NCBI RefSeq assembly: GCF_009708215.1
Contig: NZ_CP046175.1
Span: forward strand, 4,774,001-4,838,000
Length of the DNA: 64,000 nucleotides
Reading direction: 5' to 3'
Source: Occultella kanbiaonis
Lineage (GTDB): Bacteria; Actinomycetota; Actinomycetes; Actinomycetales; Beutenbergiaceae
Below, one piece after another: positions 56,409-64,000 of this stretch. Position numbers and translations under genes: made by a program. Position 1 is the first letter of the stretch; each line of letters begins with the position of its first letter. Below the pieces are notes generated by a model. It saw nothing but the letters and a program-made list of their open reading frames with translations, had not been told where the DNA came from and searched no databases.

Positions 56409-57480
56409 CCTCGAACGCGGCACGGAGTTTCTCGTGGAACTCAGCAGAGATGGCGGGGTCCATCTCTAGCGTCACGGGCATCACGATGCGTACCTGCTCG
56501 CCGGCCTCGACCCGCTTCTCGACGGTGTCCAGCTCGGCGACGAAGTCTCGGACGAACCGTCGGCACTCCTCAACGGGCTGTTCAGCCCACCTAGATAGGG
56601 CTCGTAAGGCCCCGGCCCCGCCGCCGAGCTGGGCAGAGGTGCCCCGGAGGTCCGCCGCCCAGTCCATGAAATCCTCGTAGACGGAGATGAACTTCTCCGC
56701 CATGTGCACAATGCGGTCGACGTCCCCGGGCTCACCCGGCTTACCGAAGGCCCGCTCCTGGACGCCCGCGTCGAGCACCATGTTGAAGTTCTCCGTGATC
56801 GCGCTAATCGCGCTAATCGCTGCCTGAGTGAAGTCGATTAGCTCGTCGCGGGAGAGGCGCCGACCATTACGCCGTGCGTAGCCCATGACGAAGTCCTGAT
56901 ACTTGGGCTCCAGTTTGTCCATGTTCGCCCTCAGAAGCCCGCCGTACAGCAGGTACTCCCAGTACCCGGTCCGCTCGGTCATGAGCGCCTCGATGGCTTC
57001 TTGCGATCGGGGCACCCTGCCGTCCAGGAGCGCGCTCGAGGGCCTCGCTGGGGCCGTTCCGCTGATCTTCGTGCGGATCGCGTTGATCAGCCCCTCGATG
57101 CCGATACGGCGAGAATCAAGGTAGATGACAGTCGGGAGAAGTCCGTCGAGCTGCGTGTCGTCCAGTCGGACGGGCAGGATGTAGGCGCTCCGCTGCGTTG
57201 CCGCGCGGGCGAGTGCCGAGCGGCGCTCGACGTTGGTCCACATCTTCATGGCGTAATGCTGCGAGACGAATAGGACCACATACCTCGCGCGGTTCATGTA
57301 GACCTTCGTGAAGTACTCGACGCCGTCCTCGCCCCAAGCCTCGGCCTCGTAGTCCTGGTCGTAAAAGACCTTCATGTCGCCCTTGACGGCGTCGACTACC
57401 TCGGACACGTACTCCCGGTTCTCTCCGGCAAAACTTACCGCGATGTCGAACTCGTACTCGTGCTGCTCCGAATCGGTCAT
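56398..57480 (-). CDS. TIR-domain protein 2
   Basis: The protein has 360 residues. The TIR domain (residues 9-140) reads EFDIAVSFAGENREYVSEV and MWTNVERRSALARA, with Glu85 as candidate active-site residue. The C-terminal 220 residues are mostly helical and carry no domain I recognise. ATG 57480 was taken because the domain begins right after it; an in-frame start eight codons upstream is less likely. It is unrelated in sequence to TIR protein 1 beyond the fold and lies on the opposite strand. A defence function is plausible but unproven. Confidence 0.78.
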   Translation of the reverse strand: MTDSEQHEYEFDIAVSFAGENREYVSEVVDAVKGDMKVFYDQDYEAEAWGEDGVEYFTKVYMNRARYVVLFVSQHYAMKMWTNVERRSALARAATQRSAYILPVRLDDTQLDGLLPTVIYLDSRRIGIEGLINAIRTKISGTAPARPSSALLDGRVPRSQEAIEALMTERTGYWEYLLYGGLLRANMDKLEPKYQDFVMGYARRNGRRLSRDELIDFTQAAISAISAITENFNMVLDAGVQERAFGKPGEPGDVDRIVHMAEKFISVYEDFMDWAADLRGTSAQLGGGAGALRALSRWAEQPVEECRRFVRDFVAELDTVEKRVEAGEQVRIVMPVTLEMDPAISAEFHEKLRAAFEDDD

Positions 57481-57717
57481 GGTCAAGAGTGTGGCTGACG
57501 GCACCGGCAGTCTCCGACGCCCACGCCGTGAGGTACTGTCCCCTAGCCTCCGAGAAGGAGTTGTTTCGTGTCGTACAGGGCATCGTGGCGCACGATGTGC
57601 GGCCGGGCGTCCCTCGCCGAACCAAAGCCGCTGTGTTTCGCTCTCACCTAGCCAGCCGCTGGCTCTAGGGGGAGCGGGGTGTGTCTTCGTGCAGAATCAG
57701 TGCGCCGACACCGACTC

Positions 57718-58212
57718 TTAGGAGCCGTCGGCGGCGCCAGTGGTGTACTGCTGCCGCAAGGCGGCGCGCTGAGCGGCCAGGAAGGCGTCTCGATCACCCC
57801 GGAACTGTTCGGCGTAGGACGCGAGCCAAGCGGCGCGCTCAGCCTGTAGTCGCGGGAGGTGCTGCTCACGCCAGACAGCGAACCTATTGGCCTCGCGCGC
57901 GGCGGCCTGGCCCTCGGTGCTGTGGTCCCACGCCGTGAGTGCATCGATCTCGCCAAGGTCTTCGATGTCGGTTGGGGGCCGAGAGCCGGCACGTTTCGGA
58001 TCATCCACGCGGCAGCGGTGCGGACCTAGGTCGGTCACGACGCCCTCGGTCGTCGCTGCGTCGAACAGCGCGATACTCAGCGCTGAGGCGAGATGGTCAA
58101 GCACGCCGGGCGTCTCTCCTATGAGCCGATGATCGAGGTAATCAAGCGCGTCTTCCAGCTGCTCCACTGTCGCTGATGGAACAGTCACTGTGATCGTGTC
58201 CACCGTGCTCAT
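57718..58212 (-). CDS. Hypothetical protein of the mobile element
   Basis: The protein has 164 residues and is rich in Ala, Glu and Arg, with a helical C-terminal half (LQAERAAWLASYAEQFRGD). It overlaps the glutaredoxin gene by four bases (ATGA). No family was recognised. Its place in the partition-like cluster suggests an element-maintenance gene. Confidence 0.6.
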   Translation of the reverse strand: MSTVDTITVTVPSATVEQLEDALDYLDHRLIGETPGVLDHLASALSIALFDAATTEGVVTDLGPHRCRVDDPKRAGSRPPTDIEDLGEIDALTAWDHSTEGQAAAREANRFAVWREQHLPRLQAERAAWLASYAEQFRGDRDAFLAAQRAALRQQYTTGAADGS

Positions 58213-58505
58213 GACTGCTGATCCTTCCGGGTGGTTGTGACACTCGTCCCGCTCGCCGAGGCGCTGCTGTTGGCTTGGGCTATGCGGCTGATCTGATCTG
58301 GGCGGAATCCGCTCCAGTGGTCCTGGTCGTCGATGACAACCACGGGGGCTTGGCTGTAGCCGAGCTCGTCGGTGACGAACTCACGCGCAGCGTCATCTTC
58401 GGCGACGTCGACGATCCGGTAGGTGATGCCGGCCTTGTCGAGCGCGCGGTAGGTCATCTTGCATTGCATGCACTCGGGGGTGCTGTAGACGATCGCGGTG
58501 AACAC
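58209..58505 (-). CDS. Glutaredoxin-like protein
   Basis: The protein has 98 residues. The redox motif Cys12-Met-Gln-Cys15 (STPECMQCKMTYRALD) and the cis-proline region (SQAPVVVIDD) match NrdH/glutaredoxin proteins. The C-terminal 20 residues are Ser/Thr-rich. It is often found in actinobacterial conjugative elements. Confidence 0.85.
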   Translation of the reverse strand: MFTAIVYSTPECMQCKMTYRALDKAGITYRIVDVAEDDAAREFVTDELGYSQAPVVVIDDQDHWSGFRPDQISRIAQANSSASASGTSVTTTRKDQQS

Positions 58506-58532
58506 TGGCGCCCCCTCCCCCGGTTGGTTCGC

Positions 58533-58904
58533 TTAGTTGGCTTGCGGGCCCGGGGAGAGGGTCCCGGCTGCCAGAGCGTCGAAGGGTCGGCCGTCGTTGT
58601 ATTTGGCCTCGACGCGGGCGGTTTCGGCCTCGAGGGCTCGGACGATGAAGTCGCTGAAAGACCGGTATCCCTCAGGGCCCTGGGTATAGCGGTAAGCGCC
58701 CCGCGCCCTGGCGACGATCTCGGGGTCGACGTAGAACGTGGCGGTGTTCGCCCTCTTCTTCTTGCCTACCTCGGGCGCCGGCTCACTCTTCGTCGTGGGT
58801 GTGGCCGCTGGCGGGGTTGCGGGTGCCGGAGAGGCCTCGATCGGGGACGGGGCCGCGGGGTGGGCGGTGCCCAGGCTCGAGGTGCGCCGTGCTGGCCTGT
58901 TCAT
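58533..58904 (-). CDS. Putative ribbon-helix-helix partition protein
   Basis: The protein has 123 residues. A Pro/Ala-rich N-terminus precedes a likely DNA-binding domain (KKRANTATFYVDPEIVARAR and GYRSFSDFIVRALEAE) of ribbon-helix-helix type. It overlaps the ParA-like gene by ATGA, the usual order of ParA and its centromere-binding partner. Confidence 0.65.
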   Translation of the reverse strand: MNRPARRTSSLGTAHPAAPSPIEASPAPATPPAATPTTKSEPAPEVGKKKRANTATFYVDPEIVARARGAYRYTQGPEGYRSFSDFIVRALEAETARVEAKYNDGRPFDALAAGTLSPGPQAN

Positions 58905-59473
58905 GGCTTGACTCCTTCGATCGTTGCGAGGTGTTGGTCGTAGATGACGACGAGTTCTTCGGCTCGCCGTGAGGGCCACTGGTCCAGGCCGGTGGCGGCC
59001 TCGAGCGCATCGGCGATCGCGGCGCGCTTGGGTACCGCGGGCTCGATCATCGGCAGGGCGCTGGCGATCTGTTCGAACCACTCGCGCCCACCGATGGTGC
59101 GGTCCTCGTGCTTGTTGATGACGACGCCGGCGATCCGCAGTGTTGGTGCGTAATGTTCGCGCACTGTCTCCACGGTGCGGGTGAGTTTCGCGATGCCTTC
59201 GGCGGATAGCAGTTTGGCTTCGCTGACGACGACGACCACCTCTGAGGCGGCGAGTGCGTTGATCGTGAGTTGGTCCAGGCTCGGCGGGCAGTCGATGAGG
59301 ACCAGGTCGTACCGCTCCCCCACCGTCTCGATCGCGCTGCGTAGGCGCCCCTCGCGTCCGGCGCCGGCGGTGACCAGTTCATCGCGGACGAGCTCGAGAG
59401 TGGACCCGACGGTCGGGACCCCGCCGAGCCTGCTCGGCATCAAGTTCCAACCGACGCTGCCGAGCACGCTCAC
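58901..59473 (-). pseudogene. ParA-family ATPase, N-terminus with Walker A missing
   Basis: The ORF has 190 residues and starts with GTG. It contains the ParA Walker B region YDLVLIDCPPSLDQLTINAL and the C-terminal half, but the P-loop KGGxGKT that should lie about 100 residues earlier is absent, and none is encoded in the 230 bases upstream. Usual length is 250-300 residues. The 5' part was evidently deleted. A function as ATPase is unlikely. Confidence 0.7.
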
Positions 59474-59712
59474 GTGCTGCCACCTCCGACCTGTTCGCCG
59501 ACATCAGTCGAGTTCCTCCCCTTGCCTGTGAACGGCCGCAGCGAACTGCCCCGACCACTCGTCGGGCTCGCGCCGCCGGTCTCGCCACCGATAGTCGACC
59601 TTGCGCCGCCAGGCCCTCGCCCGCGGACCCTCATCACGGATCCAGAGCAAGGACCCCGAGGCGCACACACCTCTTGCACTAGAGTGGCTATATTCGTCCG
59701 TACGTAATCTGC

Positions 59713-60204
59713 ATGGAGCGCCTCATGGCATCGAAGCGGCGTCGAAACCGCCCCAGCCGGCGTGCGCAAACACGTCCCCTGAAGTCCGAGGAACGAGGGG
59801 TAGCACCAGAGACGAAGAGTGCGGCGGCAGGCACAGTTTGCCCTCGGTGCGGCGACTCGCTGCTACCGAGCCCGAGCGGTCGTGGCAGACCACGCGTGTG
59901 GTGCTCGCAGCGATGCCGCCGCGCTGCCTACGAGGAGCGTCGCGCGGCTGCCAGCGGTGCGATCGCGACCGAGATCGTCGTACAGCAGGTTGAACCACAG
60001 TGGGCAGCCACACTCGAGCGCGTCCTTGAGTCTCCGGCCGCGTGCCGGAAAGTTGTCCGCGATCTCCGACGACGGCTGAACGCGGGCGAGTTGACCAAGC
60101 CCCCATGGGACACCGTGGCAGCCGAGGTCTGGGCGCTCAGCGCCGCGGTGCCTCAGGTATCAAAGAACGCGGCGCCTTCTCGATCGTATGGCGGACCGCG
60201 TTGA
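59713..60204 (+). CDS. Hypothetical zinc-finger-like protein
   Basis: The protein has 163 residues. A basic N-terminus is followed by a possible zinc finger, CPRCG and CSQRC (about residues 43-73), with the segment CRRAAYEERRAA. The start may be ATG 59713 or 59725. Proteins with this finger pattern occur in actinobacterial mobile elements; the role is unknown. Confidence 0.6.
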   Translation: MERLMASKRRRNRPSRRAQTRPLKSEERGVAPETKSAAAGTVCPRCGDSLLPSPSGRGRPRVWCSQRCRRAAYEERRAAASGAIATEIVVQQVEPQWAATLERVLESPAACRKVVRDLRRRLNAGELTKPPWDTVAAEVWALSAAVPQVSKNAAPSRSYGGPR

Positions 60205-60262
60205 CCGTGGAACGTTGCTCTAAATGTCTGGCGAATTATCTCCAGCCGAACCCACGGAGCCC

Positions 60263-60964
60263 TTAGTCGACAAGGGGCCCGACAACCTCCACCACCTCGG
60301 CTAGTCCCACGACCTGTGCGCCCTCCATCATCTTCAACTGAAGTCCCGGAGTCGGTTCCGGCCAGCCCTCGGGACAGGTCGGATGAAGTCGAATCAATGC
60401 CTCGGCGCCCAGCTCCAGCATTCCCGATCCCTCAATCAGCAACGGGGCGTCATGGGAGTCGGGATGGACTTCGGGCTCGAACCACCAGTGCGCACGGTAG
60501 CCCGTGAAGATCGGGCGCGTGCGTCCGCCCTCATGCGTCGCGAGCAACCGAAGACGTGCACGTATGTAGCCATGCTCCTGCTCATACCTGAGCCAGCGAC
60601 GACGCTCGCCTTCGCGCACGGCGAACCCGGACGCCTCGGAACGGCCGAGCCGTTCGACAGCCTCGGCCTCATCGGTTCGACCCAACTCAATGCCCGTGAC
60701 TGGAAGCTCATATCCGATCCGCTTCAGCCGCTCGCCGACGACCAACCCATCATGCTCGATTCCGGCATCGTCCCAAGTGGCGCCGCCCCGAAGCCAGGAA
60801 TCGCGGAAGCGTCGCACGCTAGTCGGCGAGAAGTCCCCGTAGCCCCACTCGACGCCGCAGCACGGGCAGAAGTCGTAGTTGGGACAGCGACCATCGCTCC
60901 CCCACGGAGGCTCAACATTCTCGTAGCCGCACACACGGCAGTAGAGATCGTCACGGCTACGCAT
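60263..60964 (-). CDS. CPCC cysteine-rich domain fused to an EF-Tu-like C-terminal domain
   Basis: The protein has 233 residues. Residues 9-90 form a cysteine-rich domain (YCRVCGYENVEPPWG, CPNYDFCPCCGVEWGYGD). Residues 130-230 resemble the third domain of elongation factor Tu (IRARLRLLATHEGGRTRPIF, LIEGSGMLELGAEALIRLH). Both parts are known as separate small proteins; their union here is notable. ATG 60964 has GGGGAGGAG upstream. Function unknown. Confidence 0.65.
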   Translation of the reverse strand: MRSRDDLYCRVCGYENVEPPWGSDGRCPNYDFCPCCGVEWGYGDFSPTSVRRFRDSWLRGGATWDDAGIEHDGLVVGERLKRIGYELPVTGIELGRTDEAEAVERLGRSEASGFAVREGERRRWLRYEQEHGYIRARLRLLATHEGGRTRPIFTGYRAHWWFEPEVHPDSHDAPLLIEGSGMLELGAEALIRLHPTCPEGWPEPTPGLQLKMMEGAQVVGLAEVVEVVGPLVD

Positions 60965-61225
60965 CCGAACACTCCTCCCCGCTGCTGGACTCACGAGACC
61001 GCTCCGTCGAGTTCGGTGTCTGTTCAGCCATCCAAGCGCACCAGCGATGCGCATGGGGCGTTGCAGCGCGCACACGTCCCCACGGACGCCTGGGCACCCG
61101 CATCGTCGAGAGGAATCAGTCCGGTCTCCCTGCCTGTCTGCCGACGAGGTGAGTTGGTCAGACTTCGACGCCGCGACAGCCGCCGGATCGCGACCGGATT
61201 CGTCCGTGCGATCCAGGATCCCGCA

Positions 61226-61636
61226 TTAGCCCAGAGCCTCGTCAACTTGGGCCTCGTTCAACGGCAGGGGAATCGTGAAGGTCTGTTCACCGTTGATGTC
61301 GCGAATCTTGACCTCGATCTGTTCGGCCTCTCCGTCGGGGTCCTCGACCCGAATGGCGTAGTCGATGGCGAGGCGGACGGCGTCGTCATCCTCGGTATGT
61401 AGTTCGATCACGAGTTGGACAGTCCTCACTGCCCCTGGCGCAAGCCACGCTGGCCGGGTTCCCACAGTCACGGATTCAACCGACGAAGGCCAGGCCGGCT
61501 CGGCGTCCGACTGCGGAAGCATCGACCGGATGGCCCACACCCCGAGCATCGCGGTGACGCCCAGGACCAGCCCGGCGACCACCGCGAAGGACAGGATCCG
61601 CAGCCCCCGTGAGAGGGCACCCCGTGCCAGCATCAT
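61226..61636 (-). CDS. Hypothetical single-pass membrane protein
   Basis: The protein has 136 residues. One membrane helix near the N-terminus (LSFAVVAGLVLGVTAMLGVW) is followed by a soluble domain of about 95 residues, probably outside. ATG at 61636 or the next codon is the start; TACTGT just upstream fits a -10 box, suggesting a leaderless mRNA. No family recognised. Confidence 0.6.
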   Translation of the reverse strand: MMLARGALSRGLRILSFAVVAGLVLGVTAMLGVWAIRSMLPQSDAEPAWPSSVESVTVGTRPAWLAPGAVRTVQLVIELHTEDDDAVRLAIDYAIRVEDPDGEAEQIEVKIRDINGEQTFTIPLPLNEAQVDEALG

Positions 61637-61757
61637 CCGCACAGTAGCAACCACGCACGGCGGTGCCGGTCTGATCGCCCCAAAGGATTTCGCGAATCTC
61701 CCAGAGTATTGGTCCGAGCATTCACAGCCCAACGACCCGAGCACCAAGGGGACCTCA

Positions 61758-62100
61758 ATGCGGAGACTAGTTCTAGTCGCGCTCACCTTGAGCCGAGATG
61801 GTGACCGTGACGAGCGACGACACACCGCTGATGGAATCGAGCACCTTCACCTTCCCTGACAGAGCCACCTACAACCGGACTGTGTGACGTGGACCGACCA
61901 CGAGGGCGCCACCGACTATTCGAGCGACTGTAGGTCCTACCCGAACGAGGACGCCTACGCCCACGCAGAGACCAGCGCCAGCACCGGCCTCGTCCGCTCG
62001 CTGGGTGACGGTACCTGGCAAGGGTCCGACCTTGACGCCCCGACCGGTGAGCTCACGAATGTCCATGCCGCGGAGCCCTCGCTCGACAACTCGACGCCGG
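61758..62100 (+). pseudogene. Remnant of a secreted protein
   Basis: A signal-peptide-like start (MRRLVLVALTL) is cut after 11 codons. In other frames follow MVTVTSDDTPLMESSTFTF and TDYSSDCRSYPNEDAYAH, which together look like one broken small exported protein. The surrounding 640 bases (61,637-62,280) hold no other gene. Uncertain. Confidence 0.35.
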
Positions 62101-62280
62101 GACCGCCTCCTCGAGCCTGGACGTGCTCGCACGCGCGCAATAACTCCTGTCCTGAACCACCAATGCACGCCGCGTTACCTGATCGGCACGCCCGGCGTGT
62201 AAGAGGGTGTGACCAAGACATCGGAAGCGACCTCCCCTGCGCCAGGCGCGCCGGGGCGCTCGCTCGTGGCGGGACGGGGC

Positions 62281-62808
62281 ATGGTGCAGACCGGAGACCG
62301 CGCTGGCGACTCGGAGTTCGAGGACTTCGTGCGGACCTCATCGCGAGACTTGGCGCGCTTCGCGTGGGTCTTGACTCTGGACCGTGACGAGGCGAGCGAT
62401 CTGCTGCAGGAAGCGCTCGCCCGCACCTACGCACGTTGGCCGACGCTCAGCAGATCCCAGGGCGATCCGTACCCGTACGTGCGCCGCATCCTGGTGAACC
62501 TCCGGACCGACCGCTGGCGCAAACGACAACGCCAACACGAAGCAGAGGCCCTGTGGTCCTCGCGGTCCTCCCGGGACCACCACACGGCGCCGGACCCGGG
62601 CAGCTCGCCCGACGACGGCGCGTTCCTGGCTGCGGCCCTGTCCGGCCTGACCACACGCCAGCGCCGGGTCGTCGCCCTGCGCTACCTCGAGGACCTGTCC
62701 GTTGAAGAGACCGCCACGACCCTCGGCATGAGCCAAGCCGCAGTGAAGATGGCGGCCTCCCGCGCCGCCACGCACCTTCGGACCACCATGGGAGGAACCG
62801 ACCGATGA
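62281..62808 (+). CDS. SigE-family RNA polymerase ECF sigma factor
   Basis: The protein has 175 residues. Region 2 (FEDFVRTSSRDLARFAWVLT, DLLQEALARTYARW) and region 4 (LTTRQRRVVALRYLEDLSVE and MSQAAVKMAASRAATHL) are complete. ATG 62281 gives the normal length; a GTG at 62209 would add 24 residues. Its stop overlaps the next gene by ATGA, so the two act as a pair. Confidence 0.85.
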   Translation: MVQTGDRAGDSEFEDFVRTSSRDLARFAWVLTLDRDEASDLLQEALARTYARWPTLSRSQGDPYPYVRRILVNLRTDRWRKRQRQHEAEALWSSRSSRDHHTAPDPGSSPDDGAFLAAALSGLTTRQRRVVALRYLEDLSVEETATTLGMSQAAVKMAASRAATHLRTTMGGTDR

Positions 62809-63593
62809 GTACACCGCACCCCACCGACGACCGACCGTTCTCGCCCGAAATCTGGGACGCGATTCCCGATGACATCGGCGTCGACCTCGACGCGGTCCAG
62901 GCTCGCGGGCGGCAACGTCGCCGGCGACGACGTGCCATGACCGCCAGTGTCACGGTTGCCAGCTTCGCGTTGATCGGTGCCGTCACATGGACGGTCGCCA
63001 CTTCCCCGCTCAGCACCCCGGTGGAACCCGCCACCGGCATCGTCGACACCGGTAACCCCACGCCCAGCGACACCGGATCGCCAGCGACGTCGGACCCCAC
63101 GAGTGATCCCACAACCGTCGAACCGCCAACCCAGTCCACCGATGACGACCCCGCCGCGCCCAATGCCGACGATGACGCCGCACTGGCGCCGCGCCTGCAG
63201 GTCACCGACATCGAGCAAATCGCGGCTGCGACCGGGTTGACGATCGACCGGTCATTCGTCGAGCGCAACATGCTCGACGCGTTGCTCGTGGACCCCAGCG
63301 GCGCACAGATCACCATCACAGTCACGACCGCCGACTCGGTAGCCGACGCGCTCAGCCACGCCATAGCCGACAGGCCCTACGACGAGAGCACCATCGCGGG
63401 CAGCACCGTCTACCACCGGCCCGCACCCGTACCCGGCGAGAGCGACCATTGGCTCACCGCCAGCTCCGACGGGACCCAGATGATCTCAGTGTCGGCCTTG
63501 CCCCCGGGCACCGCCGCAGACGGCAGAGAACTTCCCGCCGGCATCGTGGACCTGGTGGAAGCCGACATCCTGCCAGCGATCCTGGCCGCGTGA
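62805..63593 (+). CDS. Membrane protein, probable anti-sigma partner
   Basis: The protein has 262 residues. A cytoplasmic N-terminus of about 40 residues (EIWDAIPDDIGVDLDAVQ, then an Arg-rich stretch) leads to one membrane helix (ASFALIGAVTWTVATS). A Thr/Pro/Asp-rich linker and an outer domain of about 140 residues follow. No zinc anti-sigma motif is seen. Translational coupling with the sigma gene suggests that it controls it. Confidence 0.65.
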   Translation: MSTPHPTDDRPFSPEIWDAIPDDIGVDLDAVQARGRQRRRRRRAMTASVTVASFALIGAVTWTVATSPLSTPVEPATGIVDTGNPTPSDTGSPATSDPTSDPTTVEPPTQSTDDDPAAPNADDDAALAPRLQVTDIEQIAAATGLTIDRSFVERNMLDALLVDPSGAQITITVTTADSVADALSHAIADRPYDESTIAGSTVYHRPAPVPGESDHWLTASSDGTQMISVSALPPGTAADGRELPAGIVDLVEADILPAILAA

Positions 63594-63701
63594 GGCACCT
63601 ACGCGTCACTGCCATCGGGCCTCGCTACCTACCGACCCGTGAATCTGTAGGTTCCTGTCCAGGTTGGCCTGTGGGGTGGCGCGGGTTCGGCGCCGCTGTT
63701 C

Positions 63702-64000
63702 TCAGGAAGGTATCCGGAAGTCCACCACGACCCGATATGGGTCATCAACGGTAAAGGCGCGGTACCCCGCCTGCTCGAACAGCCCCACGTACAGCCCGCC
63801 TGAGCCTCCCGACTGCTCGTGAAACTGAGCCTCGGCGATCGGGTTGCCAGTCGGGCCGGAGACGCCATGAACGCCGCCCGTCCCGGGCTGCCACGTGGCC
63901 CCGATAATGCTGAGCACCAGGATCTGCGATCCGTCGAGGGGAATGGCCTCGCCGCCCTCCGTCGTGACCTTGTCGACCCACGCGGCCCACAGACCAACGT
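63702..64000 (-). CDS. AMIN-like domain protein, C-terminal part
   Basis: The frame is open from the window edge to the stop at 63702. The last 99 residues include GSGGLYVGLFEQAGYRAFTV and end DPYRVVVDFRIPS, the pattern of AMIN-like domains, which are usually exported and bind the cell envelope. The start lies outside the window. Confidence 0.6.
   Translation of the reverse strand, partial: VGLWAAWVDKVTTEGGEAIPLDGSQILVLSIIGATWQPGTGGVHGVSGPTGNPIAEAQFHEQSGGSGGLYVGLFEQAGYRAFTVDDPYRVVVDFRIPS

Overview
The window is high-GC DNA from an actinobacterium, most likely of the order Micrococcales. This rests on the codon usage, many 4-base ATGA/GTGA gene overlaps, several apparently leaderless genes (a TANNNT hexamer 6-7 bases before the start codon), a short SRP RNA of about 90 bases, and the gene content. 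No species can be named from the sequence alone.

Bases 1-28,000 look like core chromosome. On the minus strand lie the start of a DAHP synthase gene behind a leader peptide with adjacent Tyr-Trp-Phe codons; an oligopeptide/oligosaccharide ABC import operon (lipoprotein, two permeases, two ATPases, LacI regulator, FAD oxidoreductase); and a 2-methylcitrate-cycle operon (gntR-prpD-prpB-prpC) with two GTATAC operators. Then come an S9 peptidase (plus strand), asd-lysC, a TSUP permease, an ABC exporter pair (plus strand), dnaX-recR-DUF5063, the SRP RNA and a CNNM/CBS membrane protein.

A tRNA-Ser(GGA) gene at 28.24 kb is followed at once by a tyrosine integrase, the usual left edge of an integrative element. 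Behind it are broken conjugation genes (VirB4-like, VirD4-like, DUF4913), each shifted by single-base insertions. Next is a lower-GC cargo block: a small secreted protein with its own ABC transporter genes, a decayed DUF4238 gene, and a 1,024-residue secreted FG-GAP protein beside a lipoprotein.

Bases 42.7-50.5 kb form a metal and redox block on the minus strand: quinone-type oxidoreductase, cupin, P1B ATPase with a CPG motif, DoxX, three small HMA-fold proteins, a Crp/Fnr regulator and a cytochrome b561-molybdopterin fusion. Two promoters in it carry the same Crp/Fnr-like site at the same distance from the -10 box, which suggests they form the regulator's local regulon.

Bases 51.2-54.9 kb are a Tn552/Tn5053-like transposition module (resolvase, frameshifted TniA-type transposase, TniB-type ATPase, second resolvase). 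Two different TIR-domain proteins (55.1-57.5 kb) follow and may be defence genes. A partition-like cluster (5'-truncated ParA, ribbon-helix-helix-like protein, glutaredoxin) supports the view that the element reaches to about 60 kb; its right end was not found. The last 4 kb hold a CPCC/EF-Tu-like fusion, a small membrane protein, a SigE-type sigma factor with a membrane partner, and the end of an AMIN-like protein.
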